Shown here in pieces: positions 45,521 through 55,095 of a stretch of DNA of 64,000 bases (position 1 is its first letter; each line of letters starts with the position of its first letter). Both the position numbers and the translations under genes were made by a program. Origin of the DNA: Nocardioides alpinus (GTDB lineage Bacteria; Actinomycetota; Actinomycetes; Propionibacteriales; Nocardioidaceae); assembly GCF_900112035.1 (NCBI RefSeq), contig NZ_FOKC01000004.1, forward strand, positions 280,228 through 344,227. Reading direction: 5' to 3'. The notes beneath the pieces were generated by a model. It searched no databases. It was given only the letters and a program-made list of their open reading frames with translations, and was not told the DNA's origin.

Positions 45521-47955
45521 CGAGAGGCTCCCATCACGGTGACCGGGCTGCCGGGTGAGGCGAGCTCGGCGAGGACGCCCCGACCGAAGGACCGGGCCGG
45601 GACCCAGACCACGTCGTCGGGAAGGTCGGCGACCACCACCGGCAACGTGATGCTGCCGCGGTCGCCGGCGACGGTCGCGAGCGCCTCGTCCCCAGGCTCG
45701 AGCATCCCGAACACGGACTCGTACGCCGCCTGGCTCAGGCGGGCGACCGGCGTGCGGGCGGTGGCGCGCAGGTGCACCTCACCGTCCTGCATGGAGCCGA
45801 GATCGATGAGCTGCTTCCAGGAGGCAAGCGTGAGGACGGTGCCCTTGGACCTGGGTGCCTTGGGCGGCTTCGGTGCCTTGCCCGCGTCGAGTGCCGGCCG
45901 GGCACCGTCCCACGGGCCGAGGGCCTGCATCTCGGCACGCACCTCGCTCACCGTGCGGAAGCCGAGCGGGCGGCCCATCTCGTCGGCGATGCCGGACAGG
46001 ATGCGCAGGTCGGGCAGCGATGCGGGGTTGGTGAAGACGGCAGGGAACTCGCGGGCCCGTCCGTCCCACGTCACGAAGGTGCCGGACTTGTCCGCCACCG
46101 GTGCGACCGGCAGGACGACGTCGGCGACACGGGTCACGTCGGTCTCGCGCAGCTCCAGGCTGACCACGAAGCCGGCCGCGTCGAGGGCGGCGCGGAAGGC
46201 GGCGGGGTCGCTCGTGTCGTCGGGGTCGACGCCGCCGACCACGAGCCCACCGAGGTCGCCCTTGGCGAGCGCGGCGATGATCGCGTTGCCGTCGCGTCCG
46301 ACCTTGCCGGGGAGCGAGTCGACCCCCCAGGCCGCGGCCACGTCGACGCGTGCGGAGGCTTCGGCGACCGGGCGACCGCCGGGCAGCAGGTTGGGCAGCG
46401 CTCCGGCCTCGACCGCACCGCGGTCACCGGCGCGACGGGGCACCCAGGCAAGGCGGGCGCCCGTGGTCCGGGCGAGCTCGAGGGCTGCGCTGAGGGCACC
46501 GTGCGTGGCGGACAGCCGCTCCCCCACGAGGATCACGGCGTCCTTGGTGACGCCGTGCTCGGCGTCCTTGAGCGACCCGATGGCGTCGACCTCGGCGCCG
46601 GGGGCGGTGGCGACGAGGCGGCCCTTCATCTTGGCCAGGCCCCGCGAGGTGAACGGCGCGACCGAGACGACCTGCGTGCGGCCGCGCTTGGCGGCCTTGC
46701 GCAGGCGCAGGAAGATCGTCGCAGCCTCGTCCTCGGGCTCGAGGCCGAGCAGCACCACGACGGGTGCGGCCTCGAGGTCGGCATAGGTCACGTCGCCGGA
46801 CAGCGCGACGTGGGCGGCCAGGAAGCTGGCCTCCTCGGCGCTGTGCGGACGGGCCCGGAAGTCGACGTCGTTGGTGTCGAGCGCGACCCGGGCGAACTTG
46901 GCGTAGGCGTAGGCGTCCTCGGCCGTGAGGCGACCACCGGTGAGGACGGCACCGGCGCCGGCGGCGCGCAGGCCGCGGGCGGCGACGGCGAAGGCCTCGG
47001 GCCACGACGCGGGCCGCAGCTCGCCCCGTCCGCCGTCAGGCAGGGCCTCGCGGATCTGCGGGTAGGTGATCCGGTCCTCGACCTGGGCGTAGCGGAAGGC
47101 GAAGCGGTCCTTGTCGCTGATCCACTCCTCGTTGACCTCGGGGTCGTTGCCCGCGAGGCGGCGCATGACCTTGCCGCGACGGTGGTCGACACGGATCGCC
47201 GCGCCGCAGGCGTCGTGCTCAGCCACGCCGGGCGTCGAGACGAGGTCGAAGGGGCGCGAGCGGAAGCGGTAGTCGGCCGAGGTGAGCGCGCCCACCGGGC
47301 AGATCTGGATGGCGTTGCCGGAGAAGTAGCTCTCAAAGGGCTCGCGCTCGTAGATCGCGACCTGCTGCAGCGCGCCGCGCTCGGCGAGGGCGATGAACGG
47401 GTCGCCGGCGATCTGCTCGGAGAAGCGGGTGCAGCGCGCGCACAGCACGCAGCGCTCCCGGTCGAGCAGGACCTGGGCGGAGATGTTGATCGGCTTGGGG
47501 AAGGTGCGCTTGATGCCGCCGGACTGGGCGAAGCGGCTCTCGCCGCGACCATTGCTCATGGCCTGGTTCTGCAGGGGGCACTCGCCGCCCTTGTCGCACA
47601 CCGGACAGTCGAGCGGGTGGTTGATCAGCAGGAACTCCATCACGCCCTGCTGGGCCTTGTCTGCCACCTCGCTGGTCGCCTGGGTGTTGACGACCATGCC
47701 CTCGGCGACCGGCAGCGTGCAGGAGGCCTGCGGCTTGGGGAAGCCGCGGCCGTTGCCGGCGTCGGGGATGTCGACGAGGCACTGGCGACAGGCACCGACC
47801 GGCTCGAGGAGCGGGTGGTCGCAGAACCGCGGGATCTGCACGCCGACCTGCTCGGCGGCCCGGATGACCAGCGTGTCCTTGGGCACGCTGACCTGGACGC
47901 CGTCGATGGTCAGCGTGACCGTGTCGACCTGCGTCTTCTCTGGGGTGGTCGTCAT
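45517..47955 (-). CDS. nuoG: NADH-quinone oxidoreductase subunit G
   Basis: 812 residues from ATG 47955. Ferredoxin-type N-terminus with cluster N1b ([21 protein letters not shown]), His-ligated N5 ([17 protein letters not shown]), N4 ([13 protein letters not shown] with a later CPVGAL), then a molybdopterin-like fold that has lost its cofactor. Overlaps the nuoF stop by 4 nt. Confidence 0.95.
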   Translation of the reverse strand: MTTTPEKTQVDTVTLTIDGVQVSVPKDTLVIRAAEQVGVQIPRFCDHPLLEPVGACRQCLVDIPDAGNGRGFPKPQASCTLPVAEGMVVNTQATSEVADKAQQGVMEFLLINHPLDCPVCDKGGECPLQNQAMSNGRGESRFAQSGGIKRTFPKPINISAQVLLDRERCVLCARCTRFSEQIAGDPFIALAERGALQQVAIYEREPFESYFSGNAIQICPVGALTSADYRFRSRPFDLVSTPGVAEHDACGAAIRVDHRRGKVMRRLAGNDPEVNEEWISDKDRFAFRYAQVEDRITYPQIREALPDGGRGELRPASWPEAFAVAARGLRAAGAGAVLTGGRLTAEDAYAYAKFARVALDTNDVDFRARPHSAEEASFLAAHVALSGDVTYADLEAAPVVVLLGLEPEDEAATIFLRLRKAAKRGRTQVVSVAPFTSRGLAKMKGRLVATAPGAEVDAIGSLKDAEHGVTKDAVILVGERLSATHGALSAALELARTTGARLAWVPRRAGDRGAVEAGALPNLLPGGRPVAEASARVDVAAAWGVDSLPGKVGRDGNAIIAALAKGDLGGLVVGGVDPDDTSDPAAFRAALDAAGFVVSLELRETDVTRVADVVLPVAPVADKSGTFVTWDGRAREFPAVFTNPASLPDLRILSGIADEMGRPLGFRTVSEVRAEMQALGPWDGARPALDAGKAPKPPKAPRSKGTVLTLASWKQLIDLGSMQDGEVHLRATARTPVARLSQAAYESVFGMLEPGDEALATVAGDRGSITLPVVVADLPDDVVWVPARSFGRGVLAELASPGSPVTVMGASR

Positions 47956-49262
47956 GCGTCGGCTCCAGCCGGTACGAAGGCGGTGGATGCGGCAGGGTCG
48001 AACGGGCAGCCGCCGTGGGTCAGGTGCGCGAGGTACTCGTCGCGGAAGTGCTGGATCGAGCTGGAGATCGGGCTCGTCGCACCGTCGCCCAGCGCGCAGA
48101 ACGAGCGCCCCAGGATGTTGTCGCACTGGTCGAGCAGCAGGTCGAGGTCCTCCTCGGTCCCCTGCCCCTTCTCCAGGCGCGCCAGGGTCTGGGTCAGCCA
48201 CCACGTGCCCTCACGGCACGGGGTGCACTTGCCGCAGGACTCGTGCTTGTAGAACTCGGTCCAGCGCAGCACCGCCCGGACCACGCAGGTGGTCTCGTCG
48301 AAGAGCTGCAGGGCACGGGTGCCCAGCATCGAGCCCGCCGCGCCGACCGACTCGAAGTCGAGGGGCACGTCGAGGTGCTCGGGCGTCAGCAGCGGGGTGC
48401 TGGAGCCACCGGGCGTCCAGAACTTCAGCTCGTGACCCTCACGCATGCCACCGGCCAGGTCGATCAGCTGACGCAGGGTGATGCCCAGCGGCGCTTCGTA
48501 CTGGCCGGGGCGGGTGATGTGCCCCGACAGGCTGAAGATGCCGTGGCCCTGGGACTTCTCGGTGCCCATCGACGCGAACCAGGCAGCACCCTCGGTGAGG
48601 ATGGCGGGGACCGAGGCGATCGACTCGACGTTGTTGATGACCGTCGGGCTGGCGTAGAGGCCCGCGACGGCCGGGAACGGCGGGCGCAGGCGGGGTTGGC
48701 CGCGACGACCCTCGAGTCCCTCGAGCAGCGCCGTCTCCTCGCCGCAGATGTAGGCGCCGGCGCCGGCGTGGACGATCAGGTCGAGGTCGTAGCCCGAGCC
48801 GTGGATGTTCTTGCCGAGGTGGCCGGCGAGGTAGGCCTCCTGGACCGCGCGCTGCAGGCGTCGTACGACGTGGAGGACCTCGCCGCGGACGTAGATGAAC
48901 GCGGTGTTCGCCCGGATCGCGTAGGAGCTGACGATGACGCCCTCGACCAGCGTGTGCGGGGTCGCCATCATGAGCGGGATGTCCTTGCAGGTGCCCGGCT
49001 CCGACTCGTCGGCGTTGACGACGAGGTACTTGGGCCTGGGGTTGTCCTGGGGGATGAAGCCCCACTTCATGCCCGTGGGGAAGCCGGCGCCGCCACGCCC
49101 GCGCAGGCCGGAGTCCTTGACGGCGGTGATGACCGCGTCCGGTCCCATCGCGAAGGCCTTGTCGAGGGCGGCATAGCCACCGCGCTCCTCGTAGGCCGCC
49201 ATGGTCCAGGCACGCTCGGCGTCCCAGTTGTCGGTGAGGACCGGGGTCAGTGTGTCGGTCAT
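47952..49262 (-). CDS. nuoF: NADH-quinone oxidoreductase subunit F
   Basis: 436 residues. NADH- and FMN-binding subunit: [16 protein letters not shown] (near 53-68), [27 protein letters not shown] and the N3 cluster [12 protein letters not shown] with a later Cys in FCALGDGA. Entry point of electrons. Overlaps nuoE by 4 nt. Confidence 0.96.
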   Translation of the reverse strand: MTDTLTPVLTDNWDAERAWTMAAYEERGGYAALDKAFAMGPDAVITAVKDSGLRGRGGAGFPTGMKWGFIPQDNPRPKYLVVNADESEPGTCKDIPLMMATPHTLVEGVIVSSYAIRANTAFIYVRGEVLHVVRRLQRAVQEAYLAGHLGKNIHGSGYDLDLIVHAGAGAYICGEETALLEGLEGRRGQPRLRPPFPAVAGLYASPTVINNVESIASVPAILTEGAAWFASMGTEKSQGHGIFSLSGHITRPGQYEAPLGITLRQLIDLAGGMREGHELKFWTPGGSSTPLLTPEHLDVPLDFESVGAAGSMLGTRALQLFDETTCVVRAVLRWTEFYKHESCGKCTPCREGTWWLTQTLARLEKGQGTEEDLDLLLDQCDNILGRSFCALGDGATSPISSSIQHFRDEYLAHLTHGGCPFDPAASTAFVPAGADA

Positions 49263-49936
49263 GCGTTCTCCCCCTTGCTCGACGCGGTGCCGGCGGTCCA
49301 GCCGTTGTCGCGGGCGATCTTGAGTCCGGCGAGCGAGGCGGGACCGGCGGTCGGGCCCTCGTCGGCGCGGTCGTCGGGGAAGCCGGCGAGCACGCGCTCG
49401 GCCTCGCGCCAGGTGCACAGCTGCGGACCGCGCGTCGAGTGGACCGGGTTGCCGGCGCGCAGGTCGTCGATCGCCTGGACGGCCGACTCGGGGGTCTGGT
49501 TGTCCATGAACTCCCAGTTGACCATCATCACCGGGGCGTAGTCGCAGGCCGCGTTGCACTCGATGTGCTCGAGGGTGATCTTGCCGTCCTCGCTGGTCTC
49601 GTCGTTGCCGACGTCGAGGTGCTCCTTGAGCCGCTCGAAGATCAGGTCGCCGCCCATGACCGCGCACAGCGTGTTGGTGCACACGCCGACGTGGTAGTCA
49701 CCGACCGGCTTGCGCTTGTACATCGTGTAGAAGGTGGCGACACCGTTGACCTCGGCGGCGCTGATGCCGAGGACCTCGGCGCACGCCTCGATGCCCTCGG
49801 GGGTGACCCGGCCCTCCACCGACTGCACCAGGTGCAGCATCGGGAGCAGGCCGGAGCGGGCCTCGGGGTAGCGGGCCGCGATCTCGCGCAGCTCGCCCCA
49901 GGTCTTCTCGTCGAGGCCGTTCGTGGGGTGACTCAT
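49259..49936 (-). CDS. nuoE: NADH-quinone oxidoreductase subunit E
   Basis: 225 residues. Thioredoxin-like 2Fe-2S (N1a) subunit with ligands in [13 protein letters not shown] and [13 protein letters not shown]. Partner of NuoF. ATG overlaps the nuoD stop. Confidence 0.95.
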   Translation of the reverse strand: MSHPTNGLDEKTWGELREIAARYPEARSGLLPMLHLVQSVEGRVTPEGIEACAEVLGISAAEVNGVATFYTMYKRKPVGDYHVGVCTNTLCAVMGGDLIFERLKEHLDVGNDETSEDGKITLEHIECNAACDYAPVMMVNWEFMDNQTPESAVQAIDDLRAGNPVHSTRGPQLCTWREAERVLAGFPDDRADEGPTAGPASLAGLKIARDNGWTAGTASSKGENA

Positions 49937-51285
49937 CGGTCGACTCCTCCCATCACGGGGTCGATGGAGGCGATCGCGACGATCACGTCGGCGACCATGC
50001 CGCCCTCGCTCATCACGCTCGTCGCCTGCAGGTTCGTGAACGACGGGTCACGGAAGTGCGCCCGGAAGGGGCGCGTACCGCCGTCGGAGACGACGTGGGC
50101 GCCCAGCTCGCCGCGCGGCGACTCGATCGGCACGTAGGCCTGGCCGGCCGGCACCCGGAAGCCCTCGGTGACCAGCTTGAAGTGGTGGATCAGCGCCTCC
50201 ATGGACTCACCCATGATGTGGCGGATGTGGTCGAGGCTGTTGCCCATGCCGTCGCTGCCGATGGAGAGCTGGCTGGGCCACGCGATCTTCTTGTCGCCCA
50301 CCATCACGGGGGCACCCTCGAGGCCGGCGAGGCGGTCGACGGCCTGCTCGACGATCTTGAGCGACTCCCACATCTCGTTGAGCCGGATCCGGAACCGACC
50401 GTAGGAGTCGCAGGTGTCCCAGGTCTGGACCTCGAAGTCGTAGTCCTCGTAGCCGCTGTAGGGCTGGGTCTTGCGCAGGTCCCAGGCATAACCGGTCGAG
50501 CGGAGCACCGGGCCGGTCATGCCGAGCGCGAGGCAGCCGGCCAGGTCGAGGTGGCCGACGCCGTCGAGGCGACCCTTGAAGATCGGGTTGGCGTTGCAGA
50601 GCGCGGCGTACTCGGGGAGGCGCTTCTTCATCAGCACGATGAAGTCGCGGATCTCGTCGAGGGCGCCGGGCGGGAGGTCCTGGGCGACACCGCCGGGACG
50701 GATGAACGCGTGGTTCATCCGCAGTCCCGTGATCAGCTCGAAGAGGTCGAGCACGAGCTCGCGCTCGCGGAAGCCGATCGTCATGACGGTCAGCGCGCCG
50801 ATCTCCATGCCACCGGTGGCGATGCAGACCAGGTGCGAGGAGATGCGGTTGAGCTCCATCAGCAGGACGCGCATCACCTCCGCCTTCTCCGGGATGTCGT
50901 CCTCGATGTCGAGGAGCCGCTCGACGCCCAGCACGTAGGCCATCTCGTTGTAGAACGGGGAGAGGTAGTCCATCCGGGTGCAGAAGGTCGTGCCCTGCAC
51001 CCAGGAGCGGTACTCCATGTTCTTCTCGATGCCGGTGTGGAGGTAGCCGATGCCGCAGCGGGCCTCGGTGACCGTCTCCCCCTCGAGCTCGAGGATGAGG
51101 CGGAGCACGCCGTGGGTCGACGGGTGCTGCGGACCCATGTTGACCACGACGCGCTCCTCGGCGGCGTCGCCGATGCTCTGCGTGATCGAGTCCCAGTCCT
51201 GACCCGTGACGGTGAAGACGCGGCCCTGGCTGGTGTCGCCGGGCGCGGCGTAGAAGTCCTGCTGCTGACTGGTGTCGGTGCTCAT
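49933..51285 (-). CDS. nuoD: NADH-quinone oxidoreductase subunit D
   Basis: 450 residues. Quinone-binding 49-kDa type subunit: [15 protein letters not shown], the HTGIEK helix end, [14 protein letters not shown] with the catalytic Tyr, and C-terminal [16 protein letters not shown]. Its start ATG overlaps the stop of the 23-codon ORF made by the local duplication, not nuoC itself. Confidence 0.96.
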   Translation of the reverse strand: MSTDTSQQQDFYAAPGDTSQGRVFTVTGQDWDSITQSIGDAAEERVVVNMGPQHPSTHGVLRLILELEGETVTEARCGIGYLHTGIEKNMEYRSWVQGTTFCTRMDYLSPFYNEMAYVLGVERLLDIEDDIPEKAEVMRVLLMELNRISSHLVCIATGGMEIGALTVMTIGFRERELVLDLFELITGLRMNHAFIRPGGVAQDLPPGALDEIRDFIVLMKKRLPEYAALCNANPIFKGRLDGVGHLDLAGCLALGMTGPVLRSTGYAWDLRKTQPYSGYEDYDFEVQTWDTCDSYGRFRIRLNEMWESLKIVEQAVDRLAGLEGAPVMVGDKKIAWPSQLSIGSDGMGNSLDHIRHIMGESMEALIHHFKLVTEGFRVPAGQAYVPIESPRGELGAHVVSDGGTRPFRAHFRDPSFTNLQATSVMSEGGMVADVIVAIASIDPVMGGVDR

Positions 51286-51385
51286 CAGTTGTAGCTCCTG
51301 CGCTGGGTCGGGCGGCGTCGGTGGAGCCCGCCCTTGTCGGCCGCGGAAGTGCTCATCAGTTGTAGCTCCTGCGCTGGTCGGGCGG
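51278..51385 (-). repeat. Tandem duplication of the nuoC/nuoD junction
   Basis: About 37 bp at 51278-51315 and 51349-51385 are nearly identical (one inserted base). Each copy holds the last codons of nuoC (RRSYN and stop) followed by the ATGAGCAC start of nuoD. The copies are about 71 bp apart. An ancestral TGATGAGC junction was therefore copied, leaving a new short frame between the genes. Confidence 0.85.
51285..51356 (-). CDS. 23-residue ORF between nuoC and nuoD
   Basis: ATG 51356 overlaps the nuoC stop and its own stop (51285-51287) overlaps the nuoD ATG, both as ATGA. It begins like NuoD (MST) and ends like NuoC (QRRSYN), with a basic middle (LHRRRPTQR). It may only keep ribosomes moving from nuoC to nuoD. 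Whether the peptide accumulates is unknown. Confidence 0.5.
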   Translation of the reverse strand: MSTSAADKGGLHRRRPTQRRSYN

Positions 51386-52174
51386 AGGGATGCTGCCGCC
51401 CTTGTACTCCACGGGGATCCCGCCGAGCGGGTAGTCCTTGCGCTGCGGGTGCCCCGGCCAGTCGTCGGGCATGAGGACCCGGGTCAGAGCGGGATGACCG
51501 TCGAAGATCAGCCCGAACATGTCGAACGTCTCGCGCTCGTGCCAGTCGAGGGTGGGGTAGATGCTCACCAGGCTGGGGATGTGCGGATCGCTGTCCGGCG
51601 CGGTCACCTCGACCCGGATGCGCCGGTTGTGGGTCATCGAGGTGAGGTGGTAGACCGCGTGCAGCTCGCGGCCGGTGTCGTCGGGGTAGTGGACCCCGCT
51701 GACGCCCGAGCAGAGCTCGAAGCGCAGCGCCTCGTCGTCGCGCAGCATCTGCCCGACGAAGGGAAGGTCCTCGCGACGCACGTGGAAGGTGATCTCGCCG
51801 CGGTGCACCACGACGCTCTCGATGGCCGACATCAGGTCGGTGGCCTCGAGGCGCGCCTCGAGGGCGTCCGACACCTCGTCGAACCAGCCGCCGTAGGGCT
51901 TCTGCGAGGGTGCCGGGAACACCGTGGCACTGACGAGGCCGCCGTAGCCCGACGTGTCGCCGGTGCCGGAGGTGCCGAACATGCCGCGACGCTCACCCAC
52001 GGAGCGGACCTCGCCGGTGGGGGCCGGGACGTTCTCCGGGGACTGGTCGGGGGCTGCCTGCTCGACGCCGCTGCCCGTGCCGGTCCTGTCCTTGGCCGCC
52101 TCGAGGTTGCGCTCCTCGGCGGGCCGCGCGCTCTCGTTGGCGTCGGTCTTGTCGTCGGTCTTGTCGTCGCTCAC
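51356..52174 (-). CDS. nuoC: NADH-quinone oxidoreductase subunit C
   Basis: 272 residues from GTG 52174 (overlaps the nuoB stop). 30-kDa subunit with [23 protein letters not shown] and [11 protein letters not shown]. The first ~95 residues are acidic, Gly/Ser/Thr-rich and likely disordered, an extension absent in E. coli. Ends RRSYN, duplicated downstream. Confidence 0.94.
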   Translation of the reverse strand: MSDDKTDDKTDANESARPAEERNLEAAKDRTGTGSGVEQAAPDQSPENVPAPTGEVRSVGERRGMFGTSGTGDTSGYGGLVSATVFPAPSQKPYGGWFDEVSDALEARLEATDLMSAIESVVVHRGEITFHVRREDLPFVGQMLRDDEALRFELCSGVSGVHYPDDTGRELHAVYHLTSMTHNRRIRVEVTAPDSDPHIPSLVSIYPTLDWHERETFDMFGLIFDGHPALTRVLMPDDWPGHPQRKDYPLGGIPVEYKGGSIPPPDQRRSYN

Positions 52175-52725
52175 CGCAGCAGGCCCTTCATCTCCGAGGT
52201 GGGCAGCGCGCGCAGTGCGGCGGTCTCGAGCTCGGCGATCTCCGCCTGACGGTTGACGCCGAGCTTGGTGGCCTGGACCTGGTCGTGCAGCTTGAGGATC
52301 GCGTCGATCAGCATCTCCGGACGCGGCGGGCAGCCGGGGAGGTACATGTCGACGGGGACGACGTGGTCGACGCCCTGGACGACGGCGTAGTTGTTGAACA
52401 TGCCTCCCGACGAGGCGCAGACGCCCATCGCCAGGACCCACTTGGGCTCCGGCATCTGGTCGTAGATCTGGCGCAGGACCGGGGCCATCTTCTGGCTGAC
52501 GCGTCCCGCGACGATCATCAGGTCGGCCTGGCGCGGGCTGGCCCGGAAGACCTCCATGCCGAAGCGCGCGAGGTCGTACTTCGGGCCCCCGGTGGTCATC
52601 ATCTCGATGGCACAGCAGGCGAGGCCGAACGTGGCGGGCCAGAACGACGCCTTGCGCATGTAGCCGGCGACGCCCTCGACCGTGGTCAGCAGGACGCCGC
52701 TCGGCAGCTTCTCTTCGAGTCCCAT
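52171..52725 (-). CDS. nuoB: NADH-quinone oxidoreductase subunit B
   Basis: 184 residues from ATG 52725. Carries the terminal cluster N2: [18 protein letters not shown] and [12 protein letters not shown]. Passes electrons to menaquinone with NuoD. Start 10 nt after the nuoA stop. Confidence 0.96.
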   Translation of the reverse strand: MGLEEKLPSGVLLTTVEGVAGYMRKASFWPATFGLACCAIEMMTTGGPKYDLARFGMEVFRASPRQADLMIVAGRVSQKMAPVLRQIYDQMPEPKWVLAMGVCASSGGMFNNYAVVQGVDHVVPVDMYLPGCPPRPEMLIDAILKLHDQVQATKLGVNRQAEIAELETAALRALPTSEMKGLLR

Positions 52726-52735
52726 GGTGTTTCCC

Positions 52736-53095
52736 TCAGTCCCAGTCGAGGCCGCCGCGGCGCCACACGTATGCATAGGCCACGAAGACCGTGGCGATGA
52801 ACAGGACCATCTCGATGAGCCCGAAGAGGCGCATCGCGTCGAAGTGCACGGCCCACGGGTAGAGGAAGATGATCTCGATGTCGAAGACGATGAAGAGCAT
52901 CGCGGTGATGAAGTACTTCACCGGGATGCGGCCGCCGCCGATGGGCTGCGGCGTGGGCTCGATACCGCACTCGTAGGAGTCGAGCTTCGCCCGGTTGTAG
53001 CGCTTGGGCCCGGTGAAGGCGCTGATGGCGACGGAGAAGACCGCGAAGCCCGTCGCCAGGAGTGCCAGTGCGAGGACGGGGGTGTAGAGCTCCAT
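52736..53095 (-). CDS. nuoA: NADH-quinone oxidoreductase subunit A
   Basis: 119 residues, three helices; YECGIEP loop and [12 protein letters not shown] helix with the conserved acidic pair. First gene of the operon, with an AAGG ribosome site 8 nt before ATG 53095. Confidence 0.95.
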   Translation of the reverse strand: MELYTPVLALALLATGFAVFSVAISAFTGPKRYNRAKLDSYECGIEPTPQPIGGGRIPVKYFITAMLFIVFDIEIIFLYPWAVHFDAMRLFGLIEMVLFIATVFVAYAYVWRRGGLDWD

Positions 53096-53141
53096 CGCTT
53101 CCCTTCCGGTGAACGGCGCCCGGTGAGTGGAGAATGTGACC

Positions 53142-53159
53142 TTGTGAATGTCTTCACGA
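53142..53159 (-). promoter_or_regulatory. Rex-type operator upstream of nuoA
   Basis: TTGTGAATGTCTTCACGA (plus-strand reading): arms TTGTGAA and TTCACGA around four bases, one mismatch from the Rex consensus TTGTGAA-N4-TTCACAA. Lies 47 nt before nuoA and just downstream of the predicted start of transcription, so bound Rex would block it. Streptomyces Rex is known to control nuo by the NADH/NAD+ ratio. Confidence 0.7.
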
Positions 53160-53173
53160 GTGGCGCGGGCCAC

Positions 53174-53203
53174 AGTCTAGGACTCCGGTGCGGCGTGCGT
53201 CAC
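53174..53203 (-). promoter_or_regulatory. Predicted nuo operon promoter
   Basis: Minus-strand -35 GTGACG (53198-53203), 18-bp spacer and -10 TAGACT (53174-53179), giving a leader of about 72 nt that contains the Rex-type site. Confidence 0.5.
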
Positions 53204-53240
53204 GTCGGGGTCAGGGCCATTTCACCGGGTCTGACCTGCG

Positions 53241-53270
53241 CATTTAGGCCACGCGTACGTGCCCTAAATG
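53241..53270. repeat. 30-bp imperfect palindrome between menG and nuoA
   Basis: Arms CATTTAGG and CCTAAATG at the two ends, an inner CACG/CGTG pair, 14 nt beyond the menG stop. AT-rich arms in a very GC-rich region make it stand out. It may end menG transcription, or be an operator or dispersed repeat. Confidence 0.5.
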
Positions 53271-53283
53271 GCGGCAGGAGGCG

Positions 53284-53973
53284 TCAGGCGGTGGCGCGGT
53301 GCAGGGCGACGATGCCGCCGGTCAGGTTGCGCCACTCGGGGTGCTGCCACCCGGCTTCGGTCATCATCGCGGCCAGCCCCGGCTGGTCGGGCCAGGCGCG
53401 GATCGACTCGGCGAGGTAGACGTAGGCGTCGGCGGCGCTCGCAGTGACCGACGCGATCCGTGGCAGCGCGCGCATGAAGCCGTCGAGGTAGACCGTCCGG
53501 AACGCCGCGTTGGTGGGTCGGCTGAACTCGCAGACCACGAGCCGGCCACCGGGGCGGGTCACCCGGAGCATCTCCTTCAGGCCGGCCACGGGGTCGACGA
53601 AGTTGCGCAGGCCGTAGCTGATCGTGACCGCGTCGAACGTGTCGTCGAGGAACGGCAGCCGGGTGCCGTCGCCGGCCACGAACGGCAGCCCCGGGCGGTC
53701 CTTCTTCCCCTGGCGCAGCATGCCGACCGAGAAGTCGCACGGGAAGGCGACGGCGCCGTGAGCACCGAACGGCTCGCTGGAGCAGCCGGTGCCGGCGGCG
53801 AGGTCGAGGACCAGGTCGCCACGGCGCGGAGCGACGGCGTCGACCATCGAGCGGCGCCAGCTGCGCTGGATGCCGGCCGTCATCAGGTCGTTGGTCAGGT
53901 CGTAGCGCTTGGCCACGGTGTCGAACATCCGACGTACGTCGGTCGGTTGCTTGTCCAGGTCAGCGCGGGCCAC
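53284..53973 (-). CDS. menG: Demethylmenaquinone methyltransferase
   Basis: 229 residues from GTG 53973. SAM-dependent last step of menaquinone synthesis. [15 protein letters not shown], the SAM motif [26 protein letters not shown] and C-terminal [10 protein letters not shown] are UbiE/MenG features. TACGCT 6 nt before the GTG supports a leaderless start. Same strand and upstream of nuoA, separated by the palindrome and the nuo promoter. Confidence 0.93.
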   Translation of the reverse strand: MARADLDKQPTDVRRMFDTVAKRYDLTNDLMTAGIQRSWRRSMVDAVAPRRGDLVLDLAAGTGCSSEPFGAHGAVAFPCDFSVGMLRQGKKDRPGLPFVAGDGTRLPFLDDTFDAVTISYGLRNFVDPVAGLKEMLRVTRPGGRLVVCEFSRPTNAAFRTVYLDGFMRALPRIASVTASAADAYVYLAESIRAWPDQPGLAAMMTEAGWQHPEWRNLTGGIVALHRATA

Positions 53974-53979
53974 GCGGCG

Positions 53980-53985
53980 AGCGTA
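53980..53985 (-). promoter_or_regulatory. Leaderless -10 box for menG
   Basis: Minus-strand TACGCT, 6 nt before GTG 53973. Confidence 0.45.
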
Positions 53986-54033
53986 GGCGTCCGATCCACG
54001 GATGGCGCAACGCGGGGGTGTCGCACCGCGTCC

Positions 54034-54039
54034 TTACAC
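54034..54039 (+). promoter_or_regulatory. -10 box for the L,D-transpeptidase gene
   Basis: TACACT, 37 nt before the ATG; here a short leader with a GGGGGAGG ribosome site follows. Confidence 0.4.
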
Positions 54040-54076
54040 TCGACGAGCCACACGCCTTTCCCGGGGGAGGAACCTC

Positions 54077-55084
54077 ATGCCACGCCACACACCGCCTCGC
54101 GCTCTCGCGCTGCTCCTGGCGCTGCTCTGCACCGTGACCGGCCTCGCCGCTGTCGTCACCACCGCGTCGAGCGCCTCGGCCTCGTCGTCCGCGAGCGCCG
54201 GGTTCACCCCGATGCGACCCGGCGACACCGCCTGGCGGGTGCGCGTGCTGCAGAGCCGCCTCCACCAGCTCGACCTGCACTCCGAGGTCGTCACCAACCG
54301 CTTCGACGAGGAGACCCGCGCCGGGGTGGCCACCTTCCAGCGGCGTCGGGGCTGGACGGCGGACGGCGTCGTCGACGAGCGCACCTGGACCAAGATCGTG
54401 GCCCTCACCTCCGAGCCCACGACCGAGGCGCTCCACAACGTCTACACGCCCGGCCGCCCCCTCCTCGAGCGCGGCGACACCGGCATGTGGGTCCGTCAGG
54501 TGCAGGCACGGCTCACGCAGCTGCGCTGGTACGACGCCCCGGTGACGGGTCGGTTCACCGGCTCGACCGTCGAGGCGGTCGAGGGCTTCCAGGCCAAGCG
54601 CCGGATCCCGGTGACCGGCCAGGTCGACCGCCGCACGCTCACGCGGCTCAAGGAGATGACGCGCGTCCCCACCCGGGCCGAGCTCTTCAACATCGTGCCC
54701 AGCGGCCCGGCGCTCGACCCGCGGTGCACCACCGGGCGCGCGCTCTGCGTCGACAAGACGTCGCGGTCACTGCGCTGGGTGGTCGACGGCGTCGTGCTCC
54801 GGACCGTCGAGGTGCGCTTCGGCTCCGACGAGCTGCCGACCCGCGAGGGCGACTTCTCCGTCTTCCGCAAGTCGCGCGACCACGTCTCCAGCCTCTACGA
54901 CACCCCGATGCCGTTCGCGATGTTCTTCTCGGGCGGGCAGGCGGTGCACTACTCCCCCGACTTCGCCGCCAACGGCTACAACGGCGCGTCCCACGGGTGC
55001 GTCAACGTCCGCGACCGGGCGGCTGTGGCATGGCTCTTCGACCAGGTGCGGATCGGCGACCGGGTGGTCGTCTACCGCTCCTGA
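54077..55084 (+). CDS. Secreted L,D-transpeptidase with two peptidoglycan-binding domains
   Basis: 335 residues from ATG 54077, chosen for the strong GGGGGAGG site. Sec signal peptide (about 1-38), two PG_binding_1 repeats (about 46-110 and 128-193) and a C-terminal YkuD domain with the catalytic SHGCVNV (His306, Cys308). Makes 3-3 cross-links or anchors proteins in the cell wall, acting outside the membrane. RPxxAGxxGxWV-type repeats are clear (RPGDTAWRVRVLQ, ERGDTGMWVRQVQ). Single-gene unit. Confidence 0.92.
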   Translation: MPRHTPPRALALLLALLCTVTGLAAVVTTASSASASSSASAGFTPMRPGDTAWRVRVLQSRLHQLDLHSEVVTNRFDEETRAGVATFQRRRGWTADGVVDERTWTKIVALTSEPTTEALHNVYTPGRPLLERGDTGMWVRQVQARLTQLRWYDAPVTGRFTGSTVEAVEGFQAKRRIPVTGQVDRRTLTRLKEMTRVPTRAELFNIVPSGPALDPRCTTGRALCVDKTSRSLRWVVDGVVLRTVEVRFGSDELPTREGDFSVFRKSRDHVSSLYDTPMPFAMFFSGGQAVHYSPDFAANGYNGASHGCVNVRDRAAVAWLFDQVRIGDRVVVYRS

Positions 55085-55095
55085 GCGCCGAGGCC

